Part shown: positions 33,004 through 46,084 of the stretch, piece after piece | How the letters are laid out: each line of letters begins with the position of its first letter | Position numbering within the stretch: position 1 is the stretch's first letter | Origin: Urechis unicinctus | Taxonomy: Eukaryota > Annelida > Polychaeta > Xenopneusta > Urechidae | Assembly (NCBI GenBank): GCA_034190875.2 | Contig: CM067354.1 | Coordinates: 9,798,364 to 9,862,363, forward strand | Reading direction: 5' to 3' | DNA length: 64,000 nucleotides | The notes under the pieces: model-generated | Seen by the model: the letters and a program-made list of their open reading frames with translations, nothing else | What the model was told of the DNA's origin: nothing | Databases searched by the model: none | Made by a program: the position numbers and the translations under genes

Positions 33004-33840
33004 TACCCAACCATCCTAACACCCCTAAATTACCATCTCTAACCACCCCTCAACAACCTCAACCATCTCTAACCACCCCTTCAACAACCTCAACCACCTC
33101 TAACCACCCATCAACCACCTCAACCACCTCTAACCACCCCTCAACCACCTCAACCACCTCTAACACCCCTCAACAACCTCAACCATATCTAACCACCCCT
33201 TAACAACCTTAACTACCTCTAACCACCCCTCAACAACCTCAACACCCTCTCAACACTCCTCAACCACCCTAAACTACCTCTTACCACCTCAACACCTAAC
33301 CTACCTACGCAACCCCTCACATCATCACCACCTCTCTAACCACCCCCTCAACAACCTCTAACCACCTCTGACCACTCCTCTCACCACACCTACCTCTGAC
33401 CACCCTCACCGTAAACTACCTCCTCCAACCACCACCTCAACCACCTCAACTCTGACCACTGACCACCCCTTAACTACCTCTGACCACCCCTCACTAACCT
33501 AAACTACCTCTGACCACCCCTCAACAATATAAATTACCTCCAACAACCCACCAAAACATAAACCACCTCTACCCACCCCTCGTCAACCTAAGCTACCTCT
33601 GACCACCCCTCACCAACCAAAACTAACCCTGACCACCCCTCACCAACCTAAACTATCTCTACCCACCCTCACCAACCTAAACTACCCTTGACCACCCCTC
33701 ACCAACATAAAATAACTACAACAACCCACCAACAACCTAAACCATCTCCACCCACCCCTCGACAACCCAAACTACCTCTAACTCGCCGTAAATATCCTAA
33801 ACTACCTCTAACCGACCCCCAAATAACCTTAACTACTCTA
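33004..33840. repeat. Degenerate C/A-rich satellite
   Basis: Irregular repeats of 'caaccacctctaaccacccc', 'tcaacaacctcaac' and 'aacctaaactacctctgacc'. G is nearly absent from the + strand throughout, a strong strand asymmetry. It grades from the 31-bp array and looks like an older, diverged extension of a similar low-complexity satellite. Confidence 0.85.
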
Positions 33841-34428
33841 TGGTGTCATACGCGGCGCATTTCTTGTCCTGACATGGACAAGAAATGGACTGGCTGTAAG
33901 GCAAGATACGTGCATTCAGAATTATCGGTTCAGTGCAGAAAAGGTTCAAAATCCAGAATGCCACCCACCAAACAAACATACATACATACATACATACATC
34001 CAAACATACAAACCGGACCGATCGCCATAACTTGGCTCTGAGCCAAGTTAAAAACACTGTACCGCAGTGAATGTAGAAAAACCGACAGCCACACCAGACA
34101 AGCCGCATATAACGAGTGGTGCGCAGCTGACATTGATAATCAGGATAATTCCTCGGTTCGCGTCCGAAGTCTACCATCTCAGGAGTGACAATTCCCTCGC
34201 CGTCAGTGTAAGATGGATGGGGCCGTGGTGACATGTGGCGGGCGCAGGGTGGAGGTCCAGAGGCTGGATGGACGCAAAACATCACTCTACCCGAGCATCT
34301 GGCTTCGTGATAACTGTCGATGTACATACTGCTTCAACCCACACTCACGTTCGCGTCTACAACTTATGAGTGACCTGGACCCTGAGATAGAAGTCACGGA
34401 TGTGACGGTATGTTATGTCAGGGTCTTC

Positions 34429-34634
<206 letters not shown>

Positions 34635-35224
34635 GTGTGTGATTCTAAGCGCACGCATTTTGATCTTTATGAACGTCACATGCCATGACATGGTGACGTC
34701 AGTGGTCCAAAGAGTTCGTGGATATGTCGATTCACATGGGGTCAAAAGCTTGCGTTCAAAACTGAAGTGCCTGTACTAACATAACGGTGATATATGACCC
34801 CAGGTGTTGGTAGTCTCCAAGAGAAGAGCGATAAACGAGAACAATAAACATAGGCCTTGTGGGAACTAGTACAGGTCAGCTTTGGACAGGGACATGCCTT
34901 AGAACAGTAACGGAAACAGTGTAATATGCAAATGTTCGCCCTGCAAAGCATTACCCTTTTGTTGACACACAATCGAGAAGAACGTTTTTTTGTAGAATGG
35001 CTCCTTACATGTTTTAGTGAGAGTTGGTCTTATGTGTCACAATTTACCAACAGTTCAGAGATGTTGAGGCAACACAAGTAATAAGAAGAAAAACATTCTA
35101 GCTTTCAACCATGCTGATTGAAAAAAAATAAAAATTGTCCGAAGTTTACTCTTCCATTACCAGTTGAACCGTGTACTTACCATACCAAAGATCAAATAAG
35201 GAATCACACTGAGATCAATTGTGA

Positions 35225-36436
35225 AATAATAAATGACGTGGTGCTGTCACGGTGTTGGTGAAATGTTGAGATGGTGATGTCGTGGTGTTGGTGTGATGTG
35301 TGGTGTCATGTGGAAATGGTGATGTCACGGTGTTGGTGTGATGTGGAGATGGTGATGTCGTGGTGTTGGTGTGATGTGGAGATGAAGCTATCATGGTGTT
35401 GTGGTGTGGTGATGTGATGTGGAGATGTGTGTGTTGATGTGTGACGTGATGTGACGTGATGGTGACTGATGGTGTTGATGTGATGTGTTGAGATGGTGTT
35501 GTCGTGGTGTGACGGAATGTGATGTGGTGATGGTGGATGATGATGTGTGTGGTGTGATGTGTGATGAAGTGATGTGATGATGTGGTGTAATGTGTCATGG
35601 TGATGTCATGGTGTTGCTGTGTTGTTGATGTGATACTGACATGATGGTGACATGATGTTGACATGATGTGGAGGTGGTGTTGCCGTGGTGCTGACGGAAT
35701 GTTTATGTTGTGTTGTCGTGGTGCTAACGTGATGTTGATGTTGTGTTGGCGTGGTGATGACGTGATGCTGATATGGTGTTGATGTGTTGTTTACGTGATG
35801 TAGATGTTGTGTTGGCGTGGTGTTGAGGTGATGTTGATGTGGTGTTGGCGTGATGTGATGTTGTTGACGTGATGTTGACGTGTGTTGATGTGTGTTGATG
35901 TGTGTGTGTTTTGTGTGTGTGTGATGTGATGTTGATGTGTGTTGAGGTGATGTGTGTTGTGTGTGTTGTGGTGTTGTTGACGTGATGTTGATGTGGTGTT
36001 GGTGTGATGTTTGACGTGATGTTGATGTTGTGTTGATGTGTGTTGAGTGATGTTGATGTGTGTGTTGGTGATGTGGTGTTAAAGTGATGTTGACGTGATG
36101 TTGGTGTTGAGGTGATGTTGATGTGGTTTTGGCGTGGTGTTGACGTGATGTTGATGTGGTGTTGTGATGATGTTGATGTTGTGTTGACGTGGTGTTGACG
36201 TGATGTTTATGTGGTTTTGAGGTGATGTTGATGTTGTGTTGATGTGGTGTTGAGGTGATGTTGATGTGGTGTTGGCGTGGTGTTAAAGTGATGTTATGTG
36301 GTGTTGAGGTGATGTTGATGTGGTGTGACGTGGATTTTGTGTGTGACGTGATGTTTATGTGGTGTTGAGGTGATGTTGATGTTGTGTTGGCGTGGTGTTG
36401 ATGTGATGTTGATGTGGTGTTGAGGTGATGTTGATA
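35225..36436. repeat. GT-rich satellite in intron 1 (gtgatgttgatgtggtgttg family)
   Basis: Loose tandem array of 12- and 24-bp-like units such as 'gatgttgatgtg', 'gtgttgacgtg' and 'gtgttggcgtg', with C almost absent from the + strand. It ends directly at exon 2. The reverse complement yields a 297-codon His/Thr/Asn-rich frame that is an artefact. A shorter array of the same family sits beside the inverted exon copy at 51449-51840. Confidence 0.92.
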
Positions 36437-36930
36437 TTGGTGAGTGACGGGAGGTTGCATGTGACATGGGACGATGGGCACACGAATCAGTATGAGCATC
36501 AGTGGTTGGTTGACAGAGACCTCTCGGATGCTGCCCAGGCGACGTGGAGAGCCATGTTCAGCCAGCCACCAGTCTTATGGTCAACGGCCGACATGCCGTC
36601 TGTAAACATACCGCGCATGGATTTCAACAAGGTAACTATTAAATGATATGAAAACAGGTATTCTCTCGCTTTCTATCACTAAGCCTACTTTAGTCATATC
36701 CTAATCGGGTATCCATAATGCATCTGATGTGTTGCATCCAAACGACTATGATCTTGTCGTACTATCCTTTGCTTTCACGTGACCCTGACGGATGGACGTT
36801 AGCAACTTTCCTGATGCTATATATTTGCATCTACCGAGAAAGCACCTTCCGTTCACTATCCTACCTCTTTTGTTTGGTGTCGACTGCATCTTTGAATTGC
36901 CTTTCTCGTTCCGGTTCTATTAGTCCTAAA

Positions 36931-37288
36931 CTTGTGTGGCTTTGCCTGAATGTGACTTTTGCCTCCCCGTACTCACCATACATTCGCGTTGCTTAGCTTT
37001 AATGTGACTGATGCATTTCTCAGTTTAGCATAAACTCGTGTGACTTGTCTTCAATGCGGTTGTCGCCTCCCCTTATGCAATATAAACTCCCGAGGCTTTG
37101 CTCCAATGTGACTGTCGCCTCTCTGCCTTCAATATAAAATCGTTAGGCTTTGCACCAATGTGACTGTTGCCTCTCTGCACTCAATATAAGCTCGTGAGGC
37201 TTTGCTACAATGTGACTGTTGCCTCTCTGCACTGAACATAAACTCGTGTGCTTTTGCTCTGACGTGACTGTCGCCTCTTTGTTCTCAG
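36931..37288 (+). repeat. 52-bp tandem repeat ending at the exon 3 splice acceptor
   Basis: About seven copies of a unit 'aggctttgctccaatgtgac' plus 'tgtcgcctctctgc' plus 'actcaatataaactcgtg'. The last partial unit, 'gtgactgtcgcctctttgtt' then 'ctcag', forms the polypyrimidine tract and AG of exon 3. Copies get more similar toward the exon. Confidence 0.85.
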
Positions 37289-38920
37289 CTCACGTCGGAC
37301 GACAGCGCCTTTCTCCAATGGCTGCGGGGTTTAGAGACACCGGACTCTACCTGCTCACGGATGCACCCAGAGATGAAGGGCAGATTCAGCGAATTGGCCA
37401 GCGTATATCGTTTCTCAAGCGTTCAAACTATGGGTAGGCAAATCACAAGAATCGACATAGTGATCCCAATAACAATGAACCTATGGCATATTCGGTTATG
37501 CAGATAACAATTGGTGTATACAGCCTTCAAGAGTCCTAAATCACATACTTCCTCGCCGGGAAATTATATCAGTCGTTTGTAATGCTTTGGTATTGATGAA
37601 AGAGAAGATGAAGAGCTGCATGGAGGGAGGTGTGGGGTATTAGTCAGAACGTGCTAGGTCTTTTATAATCGCTGGGTGCATCAAGATTCCTATTTCAGAT
37701 CGCTATTCACCGTGAAATCGAAGATTCGACCCAGTAGTTTGGCTTACACAAACGCATCCTTGCAAATGCACACTGACTTGCCTTTCTATGAATACACCCA
37801 AGGTGTAAGCTGCATTCATTCTTTCTCTCTTTGCAAGCGTGTTGCAACTGTTAGGGGATGTTCTAGTTCTGTGGTTGGTTTGCCATGACTTATGTTTATC
37901 ACAATGTAGATAATCTCGTGAAAACACTAGAAACGATTGCGTCGTAATCTTCAATGCGCCCCCGTCAGTCCCAGCAGGTTGGATGACGTCATACTGTGTC
38001 CATGGCTGTAACAGGTGCAGATGTTGCATTGCATCAGGCAGGTAGAGATGGAGGGTGGGGAGAATGAGTTCGTCGATGGATTCTACGTGGCAGAGAAGAT
38101 GCGGAGAGAGATGCCCGATGAATTCCACTTGTTGTCTACAGTTCCTCTAGACTTTTATGACATGGGTTCTGATGCAGTTGCTGATTTCCACTTGTTGACA
38201 CAGCGCCCTGTCATACAGTAGGCATATATAACCCATTCATAAGGTGTGTTAGACCCAGCAGCTTACATACTTTGTAAGGTGTTAAAATTGTTTGCTTGTA
38301 TTTCGTTGCACTTGGGATCCTTTCAACTGTCATTCCTTAACTCTAGGAGTCAGCTGTTTCTCCTGGCGGTGAACCCCAATATTACTTTGTTGATGGTTTA
38401 AATTTAATTTGTGGTGAAGATTGGACGAAGCTGGTCACGTGGTACGCATCAGCTGGAACAACATGGTACGGGACAGTTTCCTACATGTGGAGCTGTCCCA
38501 GGTGGATGCATAATACAATGCGTTTAAGGTATTCAATGAGCAGCTCTACCGCAGCGACCATTACATCACCCACAAGCTGAATGAAGGTAGGGAGTCGTTA
38601 CTGCAGAGGTAGCATAGTGAGTAGCGGACGTGCCTTTGTTTCGTAACTTATGTGAATATTGTGCCTAAGTGACCTCGTATAGGCCCCTGAAGTAGCCTCA
38701 CAGATAGACAGTTAATGTTATCATAAACGGTGATAATTTAGAATCTCATTTTCTTGTTGCAGGAGAAATTGTTTGCTTTCACAACTTCCGCGTGCTCCAT
38801 AGACGACGTGGTTACACGACCACGGAGAGCGGTGAGCGCCATCTGGAGGGTGGTTATGTCGACTTGGACGAAATGCTCTCCCGTAGGCGACAGCTTATGA
38901 CAAAGCTGACAGCAGCATGA

Positions 38921-40089
38921 AGGATAGGGAGCAGATGGCAATGAGAATATGGATGTTAGATAGGTTTGTTACAGGTTTACAGCGGTCGATTTCGACGTCC
39001 ACGCAATTAATAATTATCGCTAGGGATAATTCGAAGTGACATTTTGTTGCGTAACGACAATATTACATCCTTATTCTTATTTCGTTGTCACGGTAACCAC
39101 CTATAATGTTTTTACCTTGTATTTACTGTCGTAATGTTTGCCACGTGACCATGTCACAGAAACTGTATTAGTTTAAGATATAATATATTAATGTGCTTAA
39201 CCTGTGTACAATTCCGACAGAATTTGTTTACAAATATGTTGCATTTGCAATAATTGTAAAAGTTTAGGCCAATAAATGTTTATGAACCAATTAAATTTTG
39301 TGGCTTGTGCAACGTTGTTACGGGTATGAAAAACACGTAAAAGACGGTTATCAACATTACAGTGACACTCGCGCAGAGCCTTGAGGCAGTAGAGCAGCTT
39401 CTTGTGGCTAATATATCCAAAGGGAAACATTATATCTCTTAATTAAAAGCGGTCCACTAAAAACCGTAAACTGGGAATCAACGAATTATGTTTGGAAATG
39501 GCCAACACTACAGAGGGGTCATCACGGTGCATTGTTATAAGATCCCTAAGCTGCTAAACGGATCTCAAATTGCGTTGTCACCTTCTTATAGGAGTAGATC
39601 GTGATGTTTCTATTTCCGGATTGTGTATACGAAATGGTTGTGGAAAACAGATTTTGGACGCAAATATTCAAATAATGTTGGTGTCGACAGTATTGTAAGG
39701 GACTATGGGCCACGTGAAAAGAGGAACCATTAAACACAGCTTCAGTGTGTTCATAGGGGTGTATTTAATGATTCATGAACATGCAGTTCACAACTCAGCT
39801 GAGGAATTATCCTGCTCTAGTTATGACGCAAATAACCTCATAGGGCTACAAGGTGTGACGTCACATCGCCGATAACAGTCTACACTGGCTCCTTAAAGAC
39901 CAACCGGTTAAGACTTAAATGTAATTGGGCCACGAGAAACAGTGATGCTGAAGCTAGTGATTCGTCAATCAGCTGATAACTATTACAATTGGTACTTGAT
40001 ATTTGACTGTCCGCTTAAAGGTCAAGAAACAAGCCATAAAAATTATAATTCAGCAAGGTTAATAATAACAATATGAATATAATGGTTTA
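38921..40089. other. Gene-free DNA after the dioxygenase
   Basis: An AATAAA at 39271-39276 is a possible but distant poly(A) signal. No coding signal is supported; the minus frames at 39197-39430 and 39546-39737 show no domain. Confidence 0.4.
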
Positions 40090-40340
40090 GGTGCTGACAA
40101 CCCTCGCCCCCTTGTGGGTTCGCGGGTAGAATAGGCCCATTGTATCCTCTTGTATGTCGTAAGAGGAGACTAATGGGGGGCAACCTGTTGGCCGTGGGTT
40201 GCGACTCGGGTAGGTGGACAATGGGATCCTGATGGTTGAGTGGAGAGGTCCTTAAGAAGGCCATATTTGCAACACACCACTTTGGCTGGATTTCACCTAG
40301 ACGAGAGGCTGGAATGGCTTGGTTCAGTCAATCGGTTGGT
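40090..40340 (+). repeat. SINE-like interspersed repeat
   Basis: Contains 'gggttcgcgggtagaatagg' (near a tRNA B-box, GGTTCG) followed by 'gtcgtaagaggagacta'. This is a combination I associate with tRNA-derived SINE-like repeats abundant in mollusc genomes. Only one copy lies in the window, so the boundaries are approximate. Confidence 0.4.
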
Positions 40341-40750
40341 GGCGACTTGCCCTAAGATTATCGTATTAATCTGATCTATTAACATTTCTTGGCACCATAT
40401 TACACATGAGTGTTGGTGTGCCGCTAAACCCTTTACGTACCTTACCTCAATGACACGCCTCGCAGAAGACCCAGCATCCATGAGTTTCCACTGCCACCTG
40501 GTGGTGACGAATTACACGGAGATAGCAGAGATTACAAGTATTCCAGAGTGAAGGGTGTCAGGGATGATGCAGACAAACGAGACGCGGCAGTCGCACCACC
40601 AGCAGGGATATGAAAAATGGCGAAGATCTACCCATGAAGATGCACATGTTTGCAATTCCGAAGATGAATCAGCAGGTTAACTGTGACTGGGATGAGAGAA
40701 GTGTTGATGTGTTTGAGGTGTACCATGACAGATTATGCGGGACCGAGACC

Positions 40751-41085
40751 TTCGATGACCTGTGCTCCTAAGGTGTATCACAACAGATGAATCAGGATAG
40801 ACCCCTCCCGTGACTTGTGCACCTAACGTGTACCGCGGCAGATAAATCAGGACAGACCCCTCCCGTGACTTGTGCACCTAACGTGTACCACGGCAGATAA
40901 ATCAGGACAGACCCCTCCCGTGACTTGTGCACCTAACGTGTACCACGGCAGATAAACCAGGACAGACCCCTCCCGTGACTTGTGCACCTAACGTGTACCA
41001 CGGCAGATAAATCAGGACAGACCCCTCCCGTGACTTGTGCACCTAACGTGTACCACGGCAGAATTGCGGACAGACCCCTCCCGTG
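40751..41085. repeat. 55-bp tandem repeat, about 6 copies
   Basis: Unit 'cttgtgcacctaacgtgtac' plus 'cacggcagataaatcaggac' plus 'agacccctcccgtga'. The central four copies are almost identical, while the first and last are diverged or truncated. No coding role is seen. Confidence 0.93.
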
Positions 41086-41639
41086 ACTGACTTTGTGCTT
41101 ACGCAGATGATCACAAGCATTGACAATTGCGAGCTTTGAAGGAGGGGAAACAGTGTAACCAGTCGATGACGAGGCACTGTAAAAAATTTTGGCTGACGTC
41201 TTTAACAGTGTCTGCCGAAACGAATAGGTCTTTACCTGTTTGATATTTTGAACTAATATAAGGGAATCCGTTCAATTTTCACACTAAAAAGATGGACACG
41301 GTGCGGAGTCTCGTGATCGGTCACACATGTACTTTGGTAAGCAAAGTACTTGCTCTCTGGCGGACGTGGGATATCTGATTTCCTACTTCATATAAGATTC
41401 CGACAAACACACAACACGGACGATATGAGAGGTTAAATTACTGTGACTACTACCTGGCTACACCCGCGCCAACTTAACCCAGTTGAAGTTAAGCGACTCT
41501 GCAGAGTTCATCACAGGCAACATTATATATTATCAAGCCAATCCATCACATTACCAATATTTGACCCTGACTGCGCCAGTGCAGGCACATGCTAAAGAAA
41601 TAGCTGTGACCAGTTTTGCATCATATTGTATTCATTATT

Positions 41640-42085
41640 GCAACAGCACAGGCTGGTAAAGGCACTCTTATCTTCTGCCCATATATCCCCAGCACCGGTG
41701 AACTAATTGTCTGTATGTTGAATACTTGTAACACCAGTAAAATATCAATGGTGATTTATCCATGCCCAAATGATTTTTGGTCATGCAGGTTTCAATAAGT
41801 ATAATAAAATTGTTGATAGTGACTGTAAGCCTTTGTACAGATGTGTGGTTAGTAAAATGATAAAAAAAAATTCCTTCACCTTTGAACATCATAATCTGAC
41901 ATTTGCCCGTTTTGTTGTCTGTATGAAAAATATGCCACTTTCAAGGTCTGAATGTTCACACAGATTGGTCTGAAACCAGGATGGTAGGTTATGCAACTAG
42001 TTGGAATTGGAATATACTTTAGGGAGGTAATGACTCCAAGAATCTCCACACAGCATACATAATCTTCCAACTCTACCATTGGTTG
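41640..42085 (-). pseudogene. P2X7-tail-like zinc domain remnant
   Basis: On the minus strand DYVCCVEILGVITS, then CITYHPGFRPICVNIQTLKV and AYFSYRQQNG. After about 130 bp without similarity comes YKYSTYRQLVHRCWGYMGRR. These are consecutive blocks of the cysteine-rich domain shared by P2X7 C termini and many invertebrate 'P2X purinoceptor 7-like' proteins. The gap has GT after the first block and AG before the second, so it may be an intron, but phases do not join cleanly. The sequence is more like the free-standing cellular or mobile family than the fragments in the two TTAA elements. Confidence 0.6.
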
Positions 42086-42599
42086 ACAGTAGCTACATAG
42101 ATACCTTTAACATGATGTAGTGATGAGGATATTGATGTATGCCATTAGTGATGGCATATTGTATGACCAATAAGTTTTAGCTGTGTACATTCGTTGAAAC
42201 TCAGATGTAACATTGACAATGATAATAATACCATAACCTTGATTTTCTCAAGTCAATTATGCCTTTATTTATGTCTTCCCTTATGGGCTAACTGATATTC
42301 CCTCAGCTGGTGTACTTTCTCTCCTGTATATGTTGTAGCTCAGAATCAATCTATTAATTAGCCTTTGATAAGGCCTACTTTATATTATCAAATGCATCTC
42401 TATCAGCTAATCAGGATTTAGTTGTAGTTTGTTTACAATTTGTGTCCAGGAGCTTTGAAACTTACATGGAACAAACACGAATCCTAGCAGCCACTTGATC
42501 AGACAACAAATGTTTTGATATCTCATGTCTGCTGTCTGCTATGAAAGAATTATTTGCTGCAAAGCTCTTTTGTATACTATTTGCTTTCTGTTGACATAA

Positions 42600-42977
42600 G
42601 TTGATATTTATTCAGAGAGTACTTATTGACACCCTGCCCATGATCATCATCATTATGATCATCATCATCATCATCGTCATCACCATTGTCACCATCATCG
42701 CATCAGGTTTTCATTACTGATCATGAACTTCTCAATAGTTATCAGCATCATGAACATAATGATGATGACGATGATGATTATCATCCGCATGTACTTAATC
42801 ATGTCTTATTCAAATGATGAATTTTGCAAGCAATTATCAACATGGCTCCCGGCATGTTCGTCATACAGATCATCATTATCATCATTATAATGAACATCAT
42901 AATCTTATGAATGAAGCATTCAATTTGTTTTCATGATCTTCTTTGTTAACATTGTTGTCACCATCATCATCATCATT

Positions 42978-43072
<95 letters not shown>
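42600..43072. repeat. ATC-rich region and (TCA)n microsatellite
   Basis: Scattered 'atcatcatc' from about 42640, then an almost pure trinucleotide tract at 42962-43072. It generates poly-Asp, poly-Met and poly-Ile frames in the three readings, none of them real. Confidence 0.93.
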
Positions 43073-43693
43073 TCGCACTTTGAGACACTGTAGTGGACTA
43101 GCCAGCGGCACTTTATTTACATTATAGAGAAAAGACCCCGTGTGGATAAGATAATGTACACACTATCATGTTGTACGCCAGCTACAGCGAAATATAGCTG
43201 TCTCCTATCCTACGTCATTATATAGACATGTGTATAACATCTTTCTTTTTTACGCGTTATATATTTGTCAAGGCATACATTGAAATGTTCTAAGTGCGCA
43301 TTCTCAGAATACATCTCTATAAAAAATGGCTTGCAATTGTTGAGATTGTGTGATCAAGTACCTTTTTTTAGCATGATATACTGAGATCCGGCCACCATGT
43401 CACGTGGTTGAACTTTGACATCCATTTCAGAGTGACAGACAATGGGAAGCTTCCAGCGGGATTCTTAATGGCTCAAGTGTGTACAAATAAAGCAGACTGA
43501 CTTAGACAGGCGACCAAGTCGGGCTGATTCAGAATTCCAGCGAACGGAACAAATAATACTGTTCTAGCTAGTGAGGCACGGGTAACTAGTGAGATACGGA
43601 AAATAAAGTGACCTACTCAGCAACGGAAGCAGACGTTGTTTGTAATAACATCAGGATTTAATAGTTGATAAGCAATTCCGCCAATCTTTTACG

Positions 43694-46084
43694 ATGGATT
43701 CTCAGAGTTCACTTACGAGCGAGGACCAGCAACATGGAAAGGATGGTGATCTGATGTCCGGCCATAGAGAGAGGTAATCCCTACATTCCCTGCTATTGGG
43801 CGCTACTGTTCAATTCATAGTTGGTCATATCAATGACACAGACACAGAAAATAATTATTTAAAGACTCTTCTTAATTTATTGAACGATATATCTAGGGAA
43901 TAGGGAAGATCAATCAATTCTCCAATCGAATAAGCCAACAATGCTGTTATTGTCGAGAACAAGCTGACACACCCAACTAGGATATGATCTTTGTATTGTC
44001 CAGTTTCTCTTCAAAGGAATTTTCGCGGGAGTATTTGGCGATCATTACCTTGTTTGAGGAATCCCCAGGTATGCCTGATAGTCCCGTGTCAGGAGGGATA
44101 GTTCTGGGCCGTTACTACTTCGCGAGACTGATGAAGTGGCTGCATGATGAATTCGCATCAGGTACAATATTAGAATATTCGGGTTGTAAAAGAAAGGATA
44201 ATACCTGTACTATGTAGGGGTAGTCTACTCTCACTCGAGGTGAACGCCGTACACGGCCTGGGTTGCCAAGCAGCTATCATTGAAATAACAACAACAACAA
44301 CAACAACAATCGAGGTGCATGCCGTCTGACGTCTCCCAGAACATCGTCAGTTGAGAATCAGCCAGTTACAGCGTTTGAAGTTAAGTGGGAAAACGATTGC
44401 TGTATCTGAGCTTTTTAGAATATAACCATTTTGTACCTCGTCGGTTATTTTCCATTATCGGGTCTTTTCATCGTAGCATGGACATGCCGATAATTATAAT
44501 CGTCCTGACGAACTCGCTGGAATATCATAACATAACAGATGAAGCAGTTCTTATTTTATGCAGGTTTTAGAGATCATACCCACGATTTATTCAAAGAAGC
44601 TAACATGTCGAATGTATATGAATTGTTTATATATAACCTGTGCCTCTTCATATATGAATTTACTCATAAAATGTTGCCAAATAAATTCAATGACAAGTTA
44701 ACTTTGCAATCAAATGTCCATTCTTATCATACAAGACATATCCAATTGTATTATGTACAACACAGATTCGCAAGAGGACCCTATAGTCTATACTGTTAGT
44801 TATTTTCATGACAAACTGTTGTGCCAAATCGATATTCTTCTTCAAACAAAATGTTAAGGCGATTATCTTTGAAAAGTGCATTACTCCAATTGAACAATTG
44901 AATACTATGTAACAAATGTATACTTGCCGATGTTATCATGTTAAATATAATGTATTGGTATTGTAATTGTAATGTTTCATTATTATTTATGTATGAATAT
45001 GAGGAAGAACATAAGTCCACGACTTCTGCTCCCATCATCGTCAACACTTATTTACCATGATTAAACATTATGTATACATATTGAATGAAGATCAAATAAA
45101 CCTTTTCTCTCTCTCTTTCTCGCTCGGTATGATTTGTAGTTTCAATGATCAAATCACACAACTGCATAGATCAATTAGTTTCTTCGTGTTATTTTCACGT
45201 GTAGAAATTCCTTCCATTTATTACCATGTAATCTTTCAGGACGACATAGAGGTAGTAGGTTACTGGACCTCTGCTCGGGACCTAATATCCACGGCATTAT
45301 GAGCGGCAGTAAGATATTTGACGACATTATCATGGTTGACGTCAATGAACACAGCTTGGCGGAGATAAAGAAATGGCTAGAAAGACACCAAGATGCTCAT
45401 GATTGGTCGCAGTTCTTCTCTTTCGTGGCGCAAAAAGAAGGCGGGTGGTAAGTGAAAAGTAGGATTAACTACTGCTGTCAATGCTTAATCTTCAGTAACA
45501 GGATACTTAAACAGAACTTAAACTAACAATGGTTTCGATGCTGCAGTACTCCTATATCTTAATTATGATACTTTTATGCAGTTTATTGATCACTTTAAGA
45601 GTGAGTCAGTACATCTTTGACTGAATATAACATGCGAGATATTGTATTCAGCATCACAACAGAGGAAGTGGCGTGCAGAGTAAGGAGCGCTATCAAACAG
45701 GTTAAGCGACTGGATCTCCACGACGACTCCCCCGGCATTGAACTTCTCTACCCAGTGGACTGCGTTACTGCCATTCTTGCTCTGACGTCAGTTTGCAAAG
45801 ACTTCGATGATTACCGGCAGAAATTGGATAAGATTGCCTCCTGTCTGAGGCCCGGTGGTACCTTGCTGCTTGTCATCGCCCTTAACTACGACCACTACTA
45901 CGTTAATGAGAAGAAATATCATGCCATTAATCTGAATATGAACTTTGTTCTCAGCAGCTTGTCAGATGCGGGTTTCCGAGAAGTCCGTTTTGTGGGATAT
46001 CCTGTTCCAATGGGAGATCACGTGACAACAATACGTACTTACGTGTTTCTGTCGGCCGTATACTGCCCTACTGATGGCCAATAA
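43694..46084 (+). CDS. NNMT/PNMT/INMT-family S-adenosylmethionine methyltransferase (four exons)
   Basis: Exons 43694-43773, 44004-44161, 45240-45447 and 45610-46084 have GT-AG boundaries and compatible phases. Together they make 921 nt, a 306-aa protein. SAM-binding motif I is GSRLLDLCSGPNIHGIM with the following acidic strand IIMVDVNEHSLAEIKKWLER in exon 3. Exon 4 carries YPVDCVTAILALTSVCKDFD, ASCLRPGGTLLLVIAL (post-motif strand) and GFREVRFVGYP. This order matches nicotinamide, phenylethanolamine and indolethylamine N-methyltransferases, soluble enzymes of about 260-290 aa. The substrate cannot be told from sequence. Exon 1 encodes a short polar N-terminal extension and is the least certain. 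A degenerate second copy of exon 3 lies at 47426. Confidence 0.85.

Noticed and set aside
35215-36499. 297-codon and 149-codon His/Thr/Asn-rich frames on the minus strand
   Set aside because: Translation of the intron 1 satellite; low complexity with no conserved structure.
42897-43127. Poly-Asp, poly-Met and poly-Ile frames
   Set aside because: The three readings of one (TCA)n trinucleotide tract.
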